DNA of 64,000 nucleotides, from NCBI GenBank assembly GCA_013416445.1, contig JACCER010000010.1, positions 62,001-126,000 on the forward strand, given 5' to 3'. Origin of the DNA: Alcaligenaceae bacterium (GTDB lineage: Bacteria > Pseudomonadota > Gammaproteobacteria > Burkholderiales > Burkholderiaceae_B). Under the pieces are notes generated by a model that had not been told where the DNA came from, made no database searches, and was given only the letters and a program-made list of their open reading frames with translations. Numbering within the stretch: position 1 is the first letter of the stretch; every line of letters starts with the position of its first letter. This document shows, in pieces, positions 1-8,412 of the stretch. The translations under genes were made by a program, and so were the position numbers.

Positions 1-974
1 CCTGTGGTTCGCACCAGATCGCTCCACTTCGTCAGTTCGTCCTCGACGAACTGGCGCGTCTGGGCCAGGTCCATGGCCGCAAAGGGCTCACTTGAATGAG
101 TTTTAAGGCTGCTGACCATTTCCGGCGAGTTCATGATGCTGCCAATGGAAGCGTTGAGCTTGTTCAGAATTTCTGGGGGAGTTCCGGCGGGAGCGTGCAA
201 GCCTACCCATGTATAGACATCAAAATTCTTGAAGCCTGACTCATGCAGCGTTGGTACGTCTGGCAAAAGCGCGCTGCGCTTCGCGCCGGTTATCGCAATA
301 GCCCGCAACTGCCCTGATCTCAGGAAGGGAGACACAGTTCCTCCGTCTTGGAAACCAACCTGCAACTGACCCGATATGGTGTCCAGAGCAGCAGCAGCGC
401 CCCCTCGGTAAGGAACGTGAACAAAGGGGATATCGCTAAGTTTACGCAGCAACTCTCCTGCAAGGTGTGTAGACCCGCCCGCGCCAGGTGTGGCATAGGG
501 AACACCATCTTGCTTGCGGGCCCAATCCAGAAACTCGGGGACGGTTTTGGCGGGCACGGCTGGATTGACCACGATTACGTTGGGGATTTGAGCCAATGCG
601 GCTACAGAAACCAGATCTTTTCTTGGATCGTAGTTGATTTTCGCGCGTGTATAGGGTGCGATCACATAGCCTGTGGCCGCAATCAGCAGCGTGTAACCAT
701 CTGCAGCCTGACGCGCGGCATATTCCGTAGCCACCTGCCCACTTGCACCAGCCTTGTTTTCAACGATGAAAGGCTGCTTGAAGGTCGCTGACAACTCTTT
801 TGCCAGGCCGCGGGACACGACGTCCGTCATTCCGCCAGGAGGGAATGCCACCACAATGGTTACTGGCTTGCTGGGCCAATCAGCTGCCTGGGCCGAAGCA
901 GGCCCTGCGGCCAGAAAAACGGGGGCAAGCAACATCATTGCGCCAGTGCGCCACCGAAAAACCGAATTAAACAT
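1..974 (-). CDS. Bug-family (TctC) solute-binding protein, partial
   Basis: The minus-strand frame is open from an ATG at 974 to the window edge, so the C-terminus is missing. The translation begins with a signal peptide (hydrophobic MLLAPVFLAAGPASAQA) and continues AADWPSKPVTIVVAFPPGG, the start typical of tripartite tricarboxylate transporter periplasmic receptors. Later motifs also fit the family: DVVSRGLAKEL, VENKAGASGQVA, PGAGGSTHLAGELL and VPYRGGAAAALD. The family binds carboxylates and other small organic acids in the periplasm, often without a dedicated permease next door. About 324 residues are visible, close to the usual length, so only the last residues should be missing. Such proteins are greatly expanded in Bordetella and Achromobacter, which supports an Alcaligenaceae host. 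The ligand cannot be deduced. Confidence 0.88.
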   Translation of the reverse strand, partial: MFNSVFRWRTGAMMLLAPVFLAAGPASAQAADWPSKPVTIVVAFPPGGMTDVVSRGLAKELSATFKQPFIVENKAGASGQVATEYAARQAADGYTLLIAATGYVIAPYTRAKINYDPRKDLVSVAALAQIPNVIVVNPAVPAKTVPEFLDWARKQDGVPYATPGAGGSTHLAGELLRKLSDIPFVHVPYRGGAAAALDTISGQLQVGFQDGGTVSPFLRSGQLRAIAITGAKRSALLPDVPTLHESGFKNFDVYTWVGLHAPAGTPPEILNKLNASIGSIMNSPEMVSSLKTHSSEPFAAMDLAQTRQFVEDELTKWSDLVRTT

Positions 975-1412
975 AGTGTCTCCTTGTTGTGTAATTGACA
1001 TGGCTGAAGTTCGCCCACGCTACAGCGGCATTCGCATCCTGTAGCTATGCAAATGGCTGTAGCGGTGCAAACGCTTCAAGAAGTATAGGGAAGAGCACGA
1101 TGCCCGACCATATAAAAACTCCGAATAGCCAATTTGTTATTTTCAAAGACAATACTCGGGTATTTACCCTGGCATTTCAGCCCAAAAAAAGGTAACGCCG
1201 CTTAATTGAGCATGACGCTGCAAGCATGCCGCACGTTGCAGCGCAATATGCATCCCGCCGCCCTCATTGCTAACCGTATCAATGACATATAGATACATTT
1301 AGATAAATACTCGCATACAAACTCAGCAAATATGAAACATTTTTTTGCCGAGCTGTATTAGGCTCAAGGTGCAGTACTCCCTCAATTAATACGATCCTGA
1401 CTGGAGGAATCC
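975..1412. other. Intergenic region between Bug gene and rpfF
   Basis: About 440 bases separate two divergent genes, so promoters for both should lie here. The stretch near 1270-1330 is AT-rich and could hold the rpfF promoter, but I see no clear hexamer pair, repeat or conserved RNA. Short open frames here look random. Confidence 0.5.
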
Positions 1413-2312
1413 ATGCATCCAACCAACCATCCGAACTGCCGTCCATTTACCGAAGCCGGAAAACTGACACAAATAGCTGCCTTCTATGAAGATGATCGAC
1501 GCGCAATGTGGATGATGCTGCGCGCTGCACCGCGCCCATGCTTCAACAGCGTACTGGTCGAAGAAATCATGACGCTGGCCCAGGCTGCACGCGAATCAGG
1601 CCTGCCTTTTGACTTTTGGGTAACCGGCTCGCTGGTGCCCCAGATATTCAACGTCGGGGGCGACCTGCACTTTTTTGCTGAATCCATCCGCAACGGCAGA
1701 CGTGAGGCCTTGCGCGCCTATGCACGAGCCTGCATCGACTGCGTACATGCCGCTACCCGCGGCTTCGACACCGGAGCCATCACATTGGCAATGATAGAAG
1801 GTACGGCGCTGGGCGGCGGCTTTGAAGCAGCGCTCGCCCACCATTTCGTGCTGGCACAGACGAATGCCCGAATGGGATTTCCAGAAATGGCATTCAACCT
1901 GTTTCCTGGCATGGGCGGCTACTCGCTGGTCGCGCGCAAGGCAGGAATGCGCCTGGCCGAGCAACTGATCAGTTCTGGCGAATCGCATACGGCTGAATGG
2001 CATGAAAACAAGGGCCTGGTGGACATACTGTTCCAGCCCGGTGAAGCCTATAAAGCCACTCGCACCTTCATCGACGTGCTGCGTCCCAAGCTTAATGGCA
2101 TGCGCGCCATGTTACGGGCGCGGCAACGCGTACTGCAGTTATCGCGCTCCGAGCTCATGGACATCACCGAAGATTGGGTGGAATCAGCGTTCTCCATTGA
2201 CCTTAAAGACCGACAATACATGGAACGGCTGGTGATGATGCAAAATCGTCGCACAGTCGCCGCCCAGGCAACAGCTATACAGACTGAGGTCCTGGAAGCG
2301 CTGATGAGTTGA
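1413..2312 (+). CDS. rpfF: DSF-family signal synthase RpfF (enoyl-CoA hydratase/thioesterase)
   Basis: This 299-residue crotonase-fold protein matches the RpfF/BCAM0581 family, which turns 3-hydroxyacyl-ACP into cis-2-unsaturated fatty acids (DSF or BDSF) used for cell-cell signalling. Family marks are SLVPQIFNVGGDLHFF (about residues 73-88), the oxyanion segment EGTALGGGFEAAL and GFPEMAFNLFPGMGGY. The two catalytic glutamates correspond to E138 and E158 (E141 and E161 in Xanthomonas RpfF), and both are present. A strong ribosome site (GGAGG) lies just upstream of the ATG. The gene is convergent with rpfR, its known receptor partner in Burkholderia, separated by only 15 bases. The enzyme is cytoplasmic. 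Chain length of the product cannot be read from the sequence. Confidence 0.9.
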   Translation: MHPTNHPNCRPFTEAGKLTQIAAFYEDDRRAMWMMLRAAPRPCFNSVLVEEIMTLAQAARESGLPFDFWVTGSLVPQIFNVGGDLHFFAESIRNGRREALRAYARACIDCVHAATRGFDTGAITLAMIEGTALGGGFEAALAHHFVLAQTNARMGFPEMAFNLFPGMGGYSLVARKAGMRLAEQLISSGESHTAEWHENKGLVDILFQPGEAYKATRTFIDVLRPKLNGMRAMLRARQRVLQLSRSELMDITEDWVESAFSIDLKDRQYMERLVMMQNRRTVAAQATAIQTEVLEALMS

Positions 2313-2317
2313 TCCGC

Positions 2318-2335
2318 CAGCCTGGCTTCAGGCTG
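2318..2335. terminator. Hairpin shared by convergent rpfF and rpfR
   Basis: The repeat CAGCCTG-GCTT-CAGGCTG forms a perfect 7-bp stem with a 4-base loop, followed on the plus strand by TTATTT. It lies between the convergent genes and overlaps the last codons of rpfR. The T-tail favours termination of rpfF; the minus-strand side lacks one. Confidence 0.55.
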
Positions 2336-4328
2336 TTATTTGCAAACGCTGCCGCTGCTGGAGCCATAATTCCAGCTCGGCAGCGGGCATGGGCCGCGCA
2401 TATAAATAGCCCTGCACCTGATCCACATCCAGGGTTTGCAAAAAGCTCTCTTCGCTATGATTTTCAACGCCTTCCGCAATGACTTTCAGCCTTAGCGCCT
2501 TTGCCACCGCCACGATCGCCCTGGCTATCGCCTGGGACACTGGCTTCTTGTTGATATCGCGCACAAAATGCGCATCCAGCTTGATGGCATCAAGAGGAAT
2601 GCGTGCCAACTGCGACAGCGACGAGTACCCTGTACCGAAGTCGTCCATGTGCACTTCAGCGCCCAGTTGCCTGAACTGCCTGATTGCCTTGATGGCGGTG
2701 ACCTCATCTTCGATAAGACAGCTTTCGGTAAGCTCGATATCCAACGAGCAAGGATGCAGGCTGGCGGCGCCAAGCGCATCCATGAAATTGCCCATGGACG
2801 CGTTGTCAACCAGTTGCCGCGCCGACACGTTGATTGCCACACGCAGGCTCAGCCCCTTGTCGCGCCAGATCACTGCCTGCCGCGCTGCTTCCTCCATAAC
2901 CCACCCGCCCAGGGGGCTGATCAGGCCGGATTCTTCTGCATAAGGAATAAATGCCGAAGGCGCTATCGTGCCATGTTCGGGAGAAATCCAGCGCACCAGC
3001 GCCTCGACCCCAAAAACAGCACCAGTTTTAGCCGACAATTTAGGCTGGTAGTACAACTGCAACTGGCCTTCTGCCAACGCCTTGCGCAGGTTGGTATCCA
3101 GCCACACGGAATCGGCCACACGCTGATCCATGTCGGCGGCAAACACTTTACAGGTGCGCCGCCCCATTTCTTTGGCTGCGTACATGGCAATGTCTGCGCT
3201 GCGAATCAGGCTTTCAGCATCTTCCCCGTGATCGGGGTACATGGCGATACCTATCGAGCAACTGGTGTAGACCTCGATGAGGCCTTGACGGAATGGCAGC
3301 CGCATCGCACCAAGAATGCGCTGGGCCGTGGCTTCCAGCGACTCGATGCTAGCGTTTTCTTGCAACACAATGAACTCATCACCGCCAAAACGCCCCAGTA
3401 TCTGATCATCAGACAAGCAACTGGCGATGGCGGTTGACACCAGGCGCAACAGCTTGTCGCCAAAGGGGTGCCCATAGTGATCGTTCACGCGCTTGAAGTC
3501 ATCCAAGTCCAGGAACAACACCCCCAGACTCAATCTTTTTTCCTGCCCCCTCTTGAGCGAAGTATTCAAGAGCTCATTGATTGCGTAACGATTGGGCAGG
3601 CCTGTCAGTACGTCTGTATTGGCCAGAATCCGCAGGCGTTCGCGCGCCTGGCGCTCTTCGGTAATATCGGTTCCTGAGCAAATCAGGAAATTCTGTTTTT
3701 TCCCGCTACCGCTTCTTACAAATTTGTTGCGAAAAAGAAACAACCGCTTACCTTTGACGGTATTGATCAGGCGCTCGGCTTCGTAGGAACTGCCGTTGCG
3801 ATAGAAGCCGGAAATGTTGCGCCGCGATGCTGCCGCTTCTTCGGGGCTCATGAAAAGCTCGAACGCGCTCTTGCCGATGATGTCTTGCTCGCGCTTGTTG
3901 GTATATTCTTCCGCCAGGCGGTTGAAGCGCTGGATCCGGCCCGCCTGATCCACAATAACAATCACCGAATTGGCTTCAGACACCACGCTTTCGGCGAACG
4001 ACAAACCTTCGACCAAGTCGCGAGCCACAGAATCAGTATCGCCATACGCAGACGCCGTACCGGCCCACTCGTTGGCATTGTTCTTTCGCCCCACCAGGTG
4101 CAGCTTGAGGTCGTCGTCAAAGATACGCACATCTATGGTCAGGCTTGAGGTAATGCCGGTCAGGCTGCGCACATGCTCTGCCTGCTCTGGCGTCAGCCCC
4201 ACAGTAATCTGGATTTCATCGCGTATGGCGGACAGCGAAATGGCATCGCTATCTGTACCCAGGCGCCAATAAGGGCTGTTAGTGCCAAAATGTAAGTAAA
4301 GTGCTGAATAATCTTGATCTTCGGACAT
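2328..4328 (-). CDS. rpfR: DSF receptor RpfR, c-di-GMP cyclase/phosphodiesterase (PAS-GGDEF-EAL)
   Basis: This 666-residue protein has the RpfR layout: an N-terminal RpfF-interaction domain (about 1-95), a PAS domain that binds the fatty-acid signal (about 115-230), a GGDEF domain (about 235-400) and an EAL domain (about 410-660). The catalytic signatures GRFGGDEF and GVEALVRW are both intact, so both cyclase and phosphodiesterase activity are possible. In Burkholderia, BDSF binding to the PAS domain raises phosphodiesterase activity and lowers c-di-GMP, and RpfR also binds RpfF. I chose the ATG at 4328, which follows AGAAGGG at a good distance, rather than the TTG two codons earlier. The gene is convergent with rpfF, as expected for this pair. 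The protein appears soluble, with no membrane segment. Confidence 0.9.
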   Translation of the reverse strand: MSEDQDYSALYLHFGTNSPYWRLGTDSDAISLSAIRDEIQITVGLTPEQAEHVRSLTGITSSLTIDVRIFDDDLKLHLVGRKNNANEWAGTASAYGDTDSVARDLVEGLSFAESVVSEANSVIVIVDQAGRIQRFNRLAEEYTNKREQDIIGKSAFELFMSPEEAAASRRNISGFYRNGSSYEAERLINTVKGKRLFLFRNKFVRSGSGKKQNFLICSGTDITEERQARERLRILANTDVLTGLPNRYAINELLNTSLKRGQEKRLSLGVLFLDLDDFKRVNDHYGHPFGDKLLRLVSTAIASCLSDDQILGRFGGDEFIVLQENASIESLEATAQRILGAMRLPFRQGLIEVYTSCSIGIAMYPDHGEDAESLIRSADIAMYAAKEMGRRTCKVFAADMDQRVADSVWLDTNLRKALAEGQLQLYYQPKLSAKTGAVFGVEALVRWISPEHGTIAPSAFIPYAEESGLISPLGGWVMEEAARQAVIWRDKGLSLRVAINVSARQLVDNASMGNFMDALGAASLHPCSLDIELTESCLIEDEVTAIKAIRQFRQLGAEVHMDDFGTGYSSLSQLARIPLDAIKLDAHFVRDINKKPVSQAIARAIVAVAKALRLKVIAEGVENHSEESFLQTLDVDQVQGYLYARPMPAAELELWLQQRQRLQITA

Positions 4329-4478
4329 GGTCAACCCTTCTCACGGACGCGGCTCGAAGAACACCTTACGGGTTTCGTGAAAGCTGGTCAAGTTATTATG
4401 AGTTTTAAGTATCGAAGTCCACTGCTATATGATCAGTGAAGCAGCGTCCAAAGTCACATAGCGAGGGTGGGGCTTAAC

Positions 4479-4497
4479 TGGAGCGGGTGAAGGAAAC
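4479..4497 (-). other. Putative ICE attachment site (tRNA-Gly 3' end repeat)
   Basis: On the minus strand this reads TTTCCTTCACCCGCTCCA. That matches the T-arm/acceptor 3' end of a bacterial tRNA-Gly (…TTCCCTTCACCCGCTCCA) with one mismatch in 18. No tRNA body is attached. ICEs of the ICEclc/PAGI-2 group integrate at the 3' end of tRNA-Gly and leave a short 3' copy at the end away from the tRNA. Here host genes lie to the left and ICE cargo to the right, with the polarity expected for such a distal att site. The tRNA comparison is from memory. Confidence 0.6.
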
Positions 4498-4555
4498 AGT
4501 AAAGTCCGTCTATCCCCCTGATTAACAAAGGTTTTATTCAGTTCGAATAGTGCGG

Positions 4556-4575
4556 ATGTACCCAATAATGTACCC
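4556..4575. repeat. Tandem ATGTACCC repeats next to the att site
   Basis: Two exact copies of ATGTACCC, with starts 12 bases apart, lie about 60 bases inside the putative attachment site. Short direct repeats of this kind beside tRNA-borne att sites often bind the integrase arm domain or an excisionase. That role is inference here. Confidence 0.4.
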
Positions 4576-4752
4576 ATCCACGACCACTATAATACGCGAA
4601 GTCTGGCGAAGGCCATAGAGAGCCGTCGAGTTCTACACAACGCTATCGAAAACATGCAGACCAATGCCAGAACGACGCACAGTATTATTGAGCGTTATTG
4701 AGCGGGAATAAGTTCGTAGTCGATCTCGGAGCAAACGGCGAGAACTGCCGCT

Positions 4753-5412
4753 TTAACCCACCACGCCACGAAGCGAGGCCGTGTCAGCACAGCGCCGCGC
4801 CCGCTCGATAAACCGCTTGCCCCTCTCCGAAGCCCCGTCGCAATAAAGCAGGAACGTTGTAATCGTGTGATCGTCTGCGTGAAGAGGTCTCGCGACGATA
4901 CCGGCTTCTCGCGCCGCATCAATCCGGGAGCATGCGGCCAGCCCGACACCATAGCCGGCCGCTACCACAGTTGCCATGAACTCAAAACTGCGCGCCTGAG
5001 CTGCAACGTGTGGTGTCATTTCAGCCTTCACGAACAAGGCTTGCACGTAATAATGCATGGCCGCGCAGACCTCGGAATGCCACATCACCACCGGATAGTC
5101 TACAAGTGCAGACACAGGGATGACTGGATAGACCAACAATGGCGAACGCACTGGCAGCATGACCGCCAGTTCGTCATACCAGAGCGGCTGCATCTTCAGG
5201 CCGTGCTCGGCCATCGCATCAAGAGTAAATCCAAGTTCGTAGCGTCTGCCCTTGAGACCCGCGATTTGCTCTACAGGGGCAACCTCATACAGTGCGACGG
5301 GCGTTTCAGGCTCCTCTATGCGCTGGCGGGCCAGCAGTGTTGCCAGCTGTGCGTGGATCGCGCCGAATGATACGGCGATTCGCAAAGGTCGCCGATCAGC
5401 GTTGGAGGGCAT
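4753..5412 (-). CDS. HTH-less LysR-type effector-binding domain protein
   Basis: The 219-residue product starts at LRIAVSFGAIHAQLATLLAR, the point where a LysR regulator enters its effector-binding domain. It runs to the normal LysR C-terminus, but there is no winged-helix DNA-binding domain. This is not a mis-called start: an in-frame TAG lies ten codons upstream, and AAGGAG sits six bases before the ATG. The protein therefore seems to be translated as a free sensor domain. It resembles the LysR protein at 7503-8411 (DxxFTxD/AGFAHS, VVAAGYGVGLA versus VAAGYGLCFA). It could be a decayed regulator with a fortuitous start, or a free domain that forms mixed oligomers with the complete paralogue. 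It is the first gene inside the putative ICE end. Confidence 0.7.
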   Translation of the reverse strand: MPSNADRRPLRIAVSFGAIHAQLATLLARQRIEEPETPVALYEVAPVEQIAGLKGRRYELGFTLDAMAEHGLKMQPLWYDELAVMLPVRSPLLVYPVIPVSALVDYPVVMWHSEVCAAMHYYVQALFVKAEMTPHVAAQARSFEFMATVVAAGYGVGLAACSRIDAAREAGIVARPLHADDHTITTFLLYCDGASERGKRFIERARRCADTASLRGVVG

Positions 5413-5780
5413 GTTGTTCTCCTTATTTGCAAAGGACTATCGCTCTTCGTTAAAAGCCGGAATCATGCCAAAGTTTTCGCCATGGCTGAACTAGCCGAAC
5501 GACTACCTGGCTGATAGAACCGCGTGTATTGCATCAAAGCTCACGCCTTCAACTACTGCTTAATACCTTCTCTTCAAAACAAGAGTCTGGTTCAACACTT
5601 CGCTCGTATCCTCTCCGCTCAATTCCCGAGTTTGGGATTTAACGGACGACCCCACACTTAACGGCAACGGCCCAAGAATTAGCTGAAAACGGCAGTGCAA
5701 CTTCCAAAACAAGCCTTAAATCTTATCATGAGTTAAATTTAACGTGGTTTGATTTGTGGTGTCGTACGAAGCTTTTGCTA
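5413..5780. other. Intergenic region between LysR-like and XRE genes
   Basis: These 370 bases lie between divergent genes and should hold both promoters. The segment around 5710-5750 is AT-rich (TTAAATCTTATCATGAGTTAA) and may contain the XRE promoter or an operator. I see no other feature. Confidence 0.4.
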
Positions 5781-6083
5781 ATGCAGAAACGTACTATCCA
5801 ACGAGGCCGGCCAACCGGCACCACCACCTATGAAGCAGGACCAGCCATTGCGTTTGGCATGGCCGTTCGGGCAGCAAGAACAGAGCTGGGCATCGCGCAA
5901 GAGACACTGGCCCACCTAGCAGGCATCGAACGTTCGCATATGGGGAAGATCGAACGTGGAGAGCATATGCCGAACCTCGCGATTATTCTGCGTATCGCCA
6001 GGGCACTGAACAAAAGCGCGAGTGAACTGATAGCGGCCACTGAGAAGAATCTCCAGACTGCAGCAATCACATCCAAAGGGTAA
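5781..6083 (+). CDS. XRE/Cro-C1 family HTH regulator
   Basis: This 100-residue protein is a single HTH-XRE domain: FGMAVRAARTELGIAQETLA, then AGIERSHMGKIERGEHMPNL and LRIARALNKSASELI (about residues 27-85). It is preceded by a basic N-terminal arm (MQKRTIQRGRP). It should be a DNA-binding repressor or modulator. I placed the start at the ATG at 5781 rather than the TTG at 5754; no strong ribosome site marks either. The gene stands alone on the plus strand between minus-strand neighbours, so its target is unknown. ICE ends often carry such regulators of excision or cargo. Confidence 0.75.
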   Translation: MQKRTIQRGRPTGTTTYEAGPAIAFGMAVRAARTELGIAQETLAHLAGIERSHMGKIERGEHMPNLAIILRIARALNKSASELIAATEKNLQTAAITSKG

Positions 6084-6383
6084 TTCGTGAACGATTTGCG
6101 ACCATGTCTGTAGAGCCTTTGGGAGCCAAAGTCGATCAGTTGGTTGAGCCCCTTCCACAACTAAATATATGGTTCATCCCCAGTGTGATGATTGGTCCAG
6201 TCATCACAGTGAAACGTAACCGAGCACATTAGCGAACAGTGACGTTCATTCTTGTCAATTTACGGTGCTTAGACTACTGATAGATCCTCTAAGCTGCCCA
6301 CTTGATTGCAGCCAATCATCAGCAAGATGACTGACGGCAACAATGGGGGAAAAACGTAAATACTGTGTAAATATGGTTATTAC
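6084..6383. other. Intergenic, no feature recognised
   Basis: About 300 bases between the convergent XRE gene and the Lgt/TlpA gene. I see no convincing ORF, repeat or terminator hairpin with a T-run. Confidence 0.4.
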
Positions 6384-7214
6384 TTACCCCGTACCAGATA
6401 CGGATGATCGATCAAAACGACGCAGTATCTTATCCTTGAGGCTGGGCATTGTAATTTCACCTAAATGCGAGTCAACCATGCGCCCTTGTGCATCAAAAAA
6501 CAATGTGGTTGGCAAGCCGCGCGACCCCATTAGTCGCATGAGCTCAGAAGCGGGGTCAAGTAAGATGTCCGTTAACTTCAGACCCTCACTCTCAAGAAAC
6601 GCCTGCGCCTGCTTCGGGTTTTCCCCCTGATTGACCAAAACAAAAGCAACGCCAGGAAACTCCGTCTGAGCCTGTTCGAATACTGGCATCTCACGGCGAC
6701 ATGGTGGACACCAGCTCGCCCAAAGATTTAGCACAATCGGGCGCCCCGCATACGCACTCAGTGAAATGGAACGCTCATCCAGTGTGACCAACTGCAAGTC
6801 TGGCAAAGGTGGTGCGGAGCTTTGCATCAGGTTCAACACACCACCCGCGACAGCCCAGGCTACAACCCCGACCATGACGCCCGCCAACACAGGACCACGC
6901 AACGCCTGGGTCAAACGGGTTCGCCACCAAATGTAAGCAACCGCTACTACAATGCCAGCCCACCAAGAGAACCCACGATCGCCAATTGCAAGCATGGACA
7001 TGGGCTTTGCCGAGTACTCATCCCACCATTGAGCAATGTATATCAAACGAGCCGCCAACAAACCCCAAACTACGGCATCGAGAATCATTGATCCTGCAGT
7101 CTTATAAGACACTTCAGGCACTCGCCGAGCCACGAAGCGAGCTGTCATCCAGCCCAGCAGCACAGCACCGATAATGGTGAAAATTTGTATGGGAAATGGA
7201 CCTACACCGATCAT
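6384..7214 (-). CDS. Lgt-like membrane domain fused to TlpA thioredoxin
   Basis: The 276-residue protein has two parts. Residues 1-130 form an integral membrane region with several helices (FTIIGAVLLGWMTARFVARR, VVWGLLAARLIYI, WWAGIVVAVAYI). They resemble a shortened prolipoprotein diacylglyceryl transferase fold. Residues 135-276 are a TlpA/ResA-type thioredoxin domain facing the periplasm, with the redox motif WASWCPPC (Cys169, Cys172) and the cis-Pro segment GLPTT. The likely role is disulfide reduction or isomerisation of exported proteins, plausibly copper or cytochrome proteins encoded nearby. The Lgt-like part is too short for a normal transferase and is probably only an anchor. I know this fusion type from heavy-metal islands. 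The neighbouring genes do not form an obvious operon with it. Confidence 0.75.
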   Translation of the reverse strand: MIGVGPFPIQIFTIIGAVLLGWMTARFVARRVPEVSYKTAGSMILDAVVWGLLAARLIYIAQWWDEYSAKPMSMLAIGDRGFSWWAGIVVAVAYIWWRTRLTQALRGPVLAGVMVGVVAWAVAGGVLNLMQSSAPPLPDLQLVTLDERSISLSAYAGRPIVLNLWASWCPPCRREMPVFEQAQTEFPGVAFVLVNQGENPKQAQAFLESEGLKLTDILLDPASELMRLMGSRGLPTTLFFDAQGRMVDSHLGEITMPSLKDKILRRFDRSSVSGTG

Positions 7215-7502
7215 GACACACTCTTCCCGTCCAAGCGCTCCAGTAATCCGTACGCACCGATCTCACCCACCACGTGCAGACTTTGGCGTTTCGTGCCATC
7301 CGATTCCACCTGTATAAGCATAAGCAACTCCATGATGCTTCAATATATTTTAAGTAGCGCTATATATCCGTCTTACACTGACACCCAAAGATCTACTAGC
7401 CAAATAACACTCATTCTCTTAAGTCAATTTGAGTTGAGACGCCCCAGGCTGTTTTTTCACCAAGACACCGCCAATAGACAATGCTGCAGCGCTCGAAACC
7501 GG

Positions 7503-8411
7503 CTACAGAAACTGCGTGTTGTCAGACCCTCTAGGTTGAATTCGTTTAATAAATCGACTTAACGGTTCAGAAACGCCAGTCCGAAGATATAGAAGGTAGG
7601 TCATCAATTTCGCTTCTCCCTGAGGCATTCGCAATTCTCGGGCAACCACATCCGGGTGTCCGTACATGCCGATCTGGGAGGCGGTGGCAAAGCACAGGCC
7701 ATAGCCTGCTGCCACCAGTGTCAAGGCCATCCCCAAGGAGCTAGCCTGTCCGACCACAATAGGCTCGGCATTAACCTCACTCAACAATTTGACAATCTGC
7801 TGTAGGTAACCTTCACACTCATAAGGATGACCCATCACCAGCGGGTAACGCAGCAATTTATCCAGCGGGATTTGTGCGTGCACCAACAAGGGATGACGTG
7901 CGGCCATAACCACTACCAGCGGATCACTCCAGACAAAACCAGCAACGATATCGTTTCCCGTATCGCAAGAGTGAGCAAAGCCAGCGTCAAACACGCCTTC
8001 TCGCAGCCCCCTCAACTGCTCGGCTAGTGGTACGTCAAACAAGTGAATCTCTACTTCAGGATCTTCCTCACGGCAGTGCGCCAGCAATGTTGCTAATCGA
8101 GGTTCGGCTGCTCCATCAGAGACTGCAATACGCAGCATACCGCGATAACCTGCTGCTGCGGCCTTAGCACTCACCGCAGCTTGGTCAAGACTGTCGAATA
8201 CCCGACGCAGACTCAGCAGATAAACCTCACCTGCAGGAGTCAAGGATGTGCCACTTCGATCACGTTTAAACAACGCGACACCCAACTCGTCCTCCAGCTC
8301 CTTGATGGAACGCGACAGCGGCGACTGCTCAATGTGCAGCCGCTCAGCTGCACGAGTGAAGTGTAACTCCTCAGCCAGTACTATAAAGCGACGTAAATGG
8401 CGTAATTCCAT
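7503..8411 (-). CDS. LysR-type transcriptional regulator
   Basis: The 302-residue protein is a complete LysR regulator. It has an N-terminal winged HTH (MELRHLRRFIVLAEELHFTR, RLHIEQSPLSRSIKELEDEL, about 1-60) and an effector-binding domain (about 90-295). GGAGG lies upstream of the ATG. The 44-codon DUF1127-like ORF ends one base before this start, so the two are probably cotranscribed. A CopR-type promoter at 8862-8916 points into this transcript, which would make the regulator copper-inducible. The effector and targets are unknown. Its effector domain resembles the HTH-less protein at 4753-5412. Confidence 0.85.
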   Translation of the reverse strand: MELRHLRRFIVLAEELHFTRAAERLHIEQSPLSRSIKELEDELGVALFKRDRSGTSLTPAGEVYLLSLRRVFDSLDQAAVSAKAAAAGYRGMLRIAVSDGAAEPRLATLLAHCREEDPEVEIHLFDVPLAEQLRGLREGVFDAGFAHSCDTGNDIVAGFVWSDPLVVVMAARHPLLVHAQIPLDKLLRYPLVMGHPYECEGYLQQIVKLLSEVNAEPIVVGQASSLGMALTLVAAGYGLCFATASQIGMYGHPDVVARELRMPQGEAKLMTYLLYLRTGVSEPLSRFIKRIQPRGSDNTQFL

Positions 8412-8412
8412 T

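Larger units (their letters stand above)
4335..4752. other. Chromosome/ICE junction region without genes
   Basis: About 420 bases between rpfR and the truncated LysR gene hold the rpfR upstream region (to about 4.47 kb), the tRNA-Gly-like att repeat (4479-4497) and the ATGTACCC repeats (4556-4575). No integrase, or convincing remnant of one, is visible. Confidence 0.5.
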
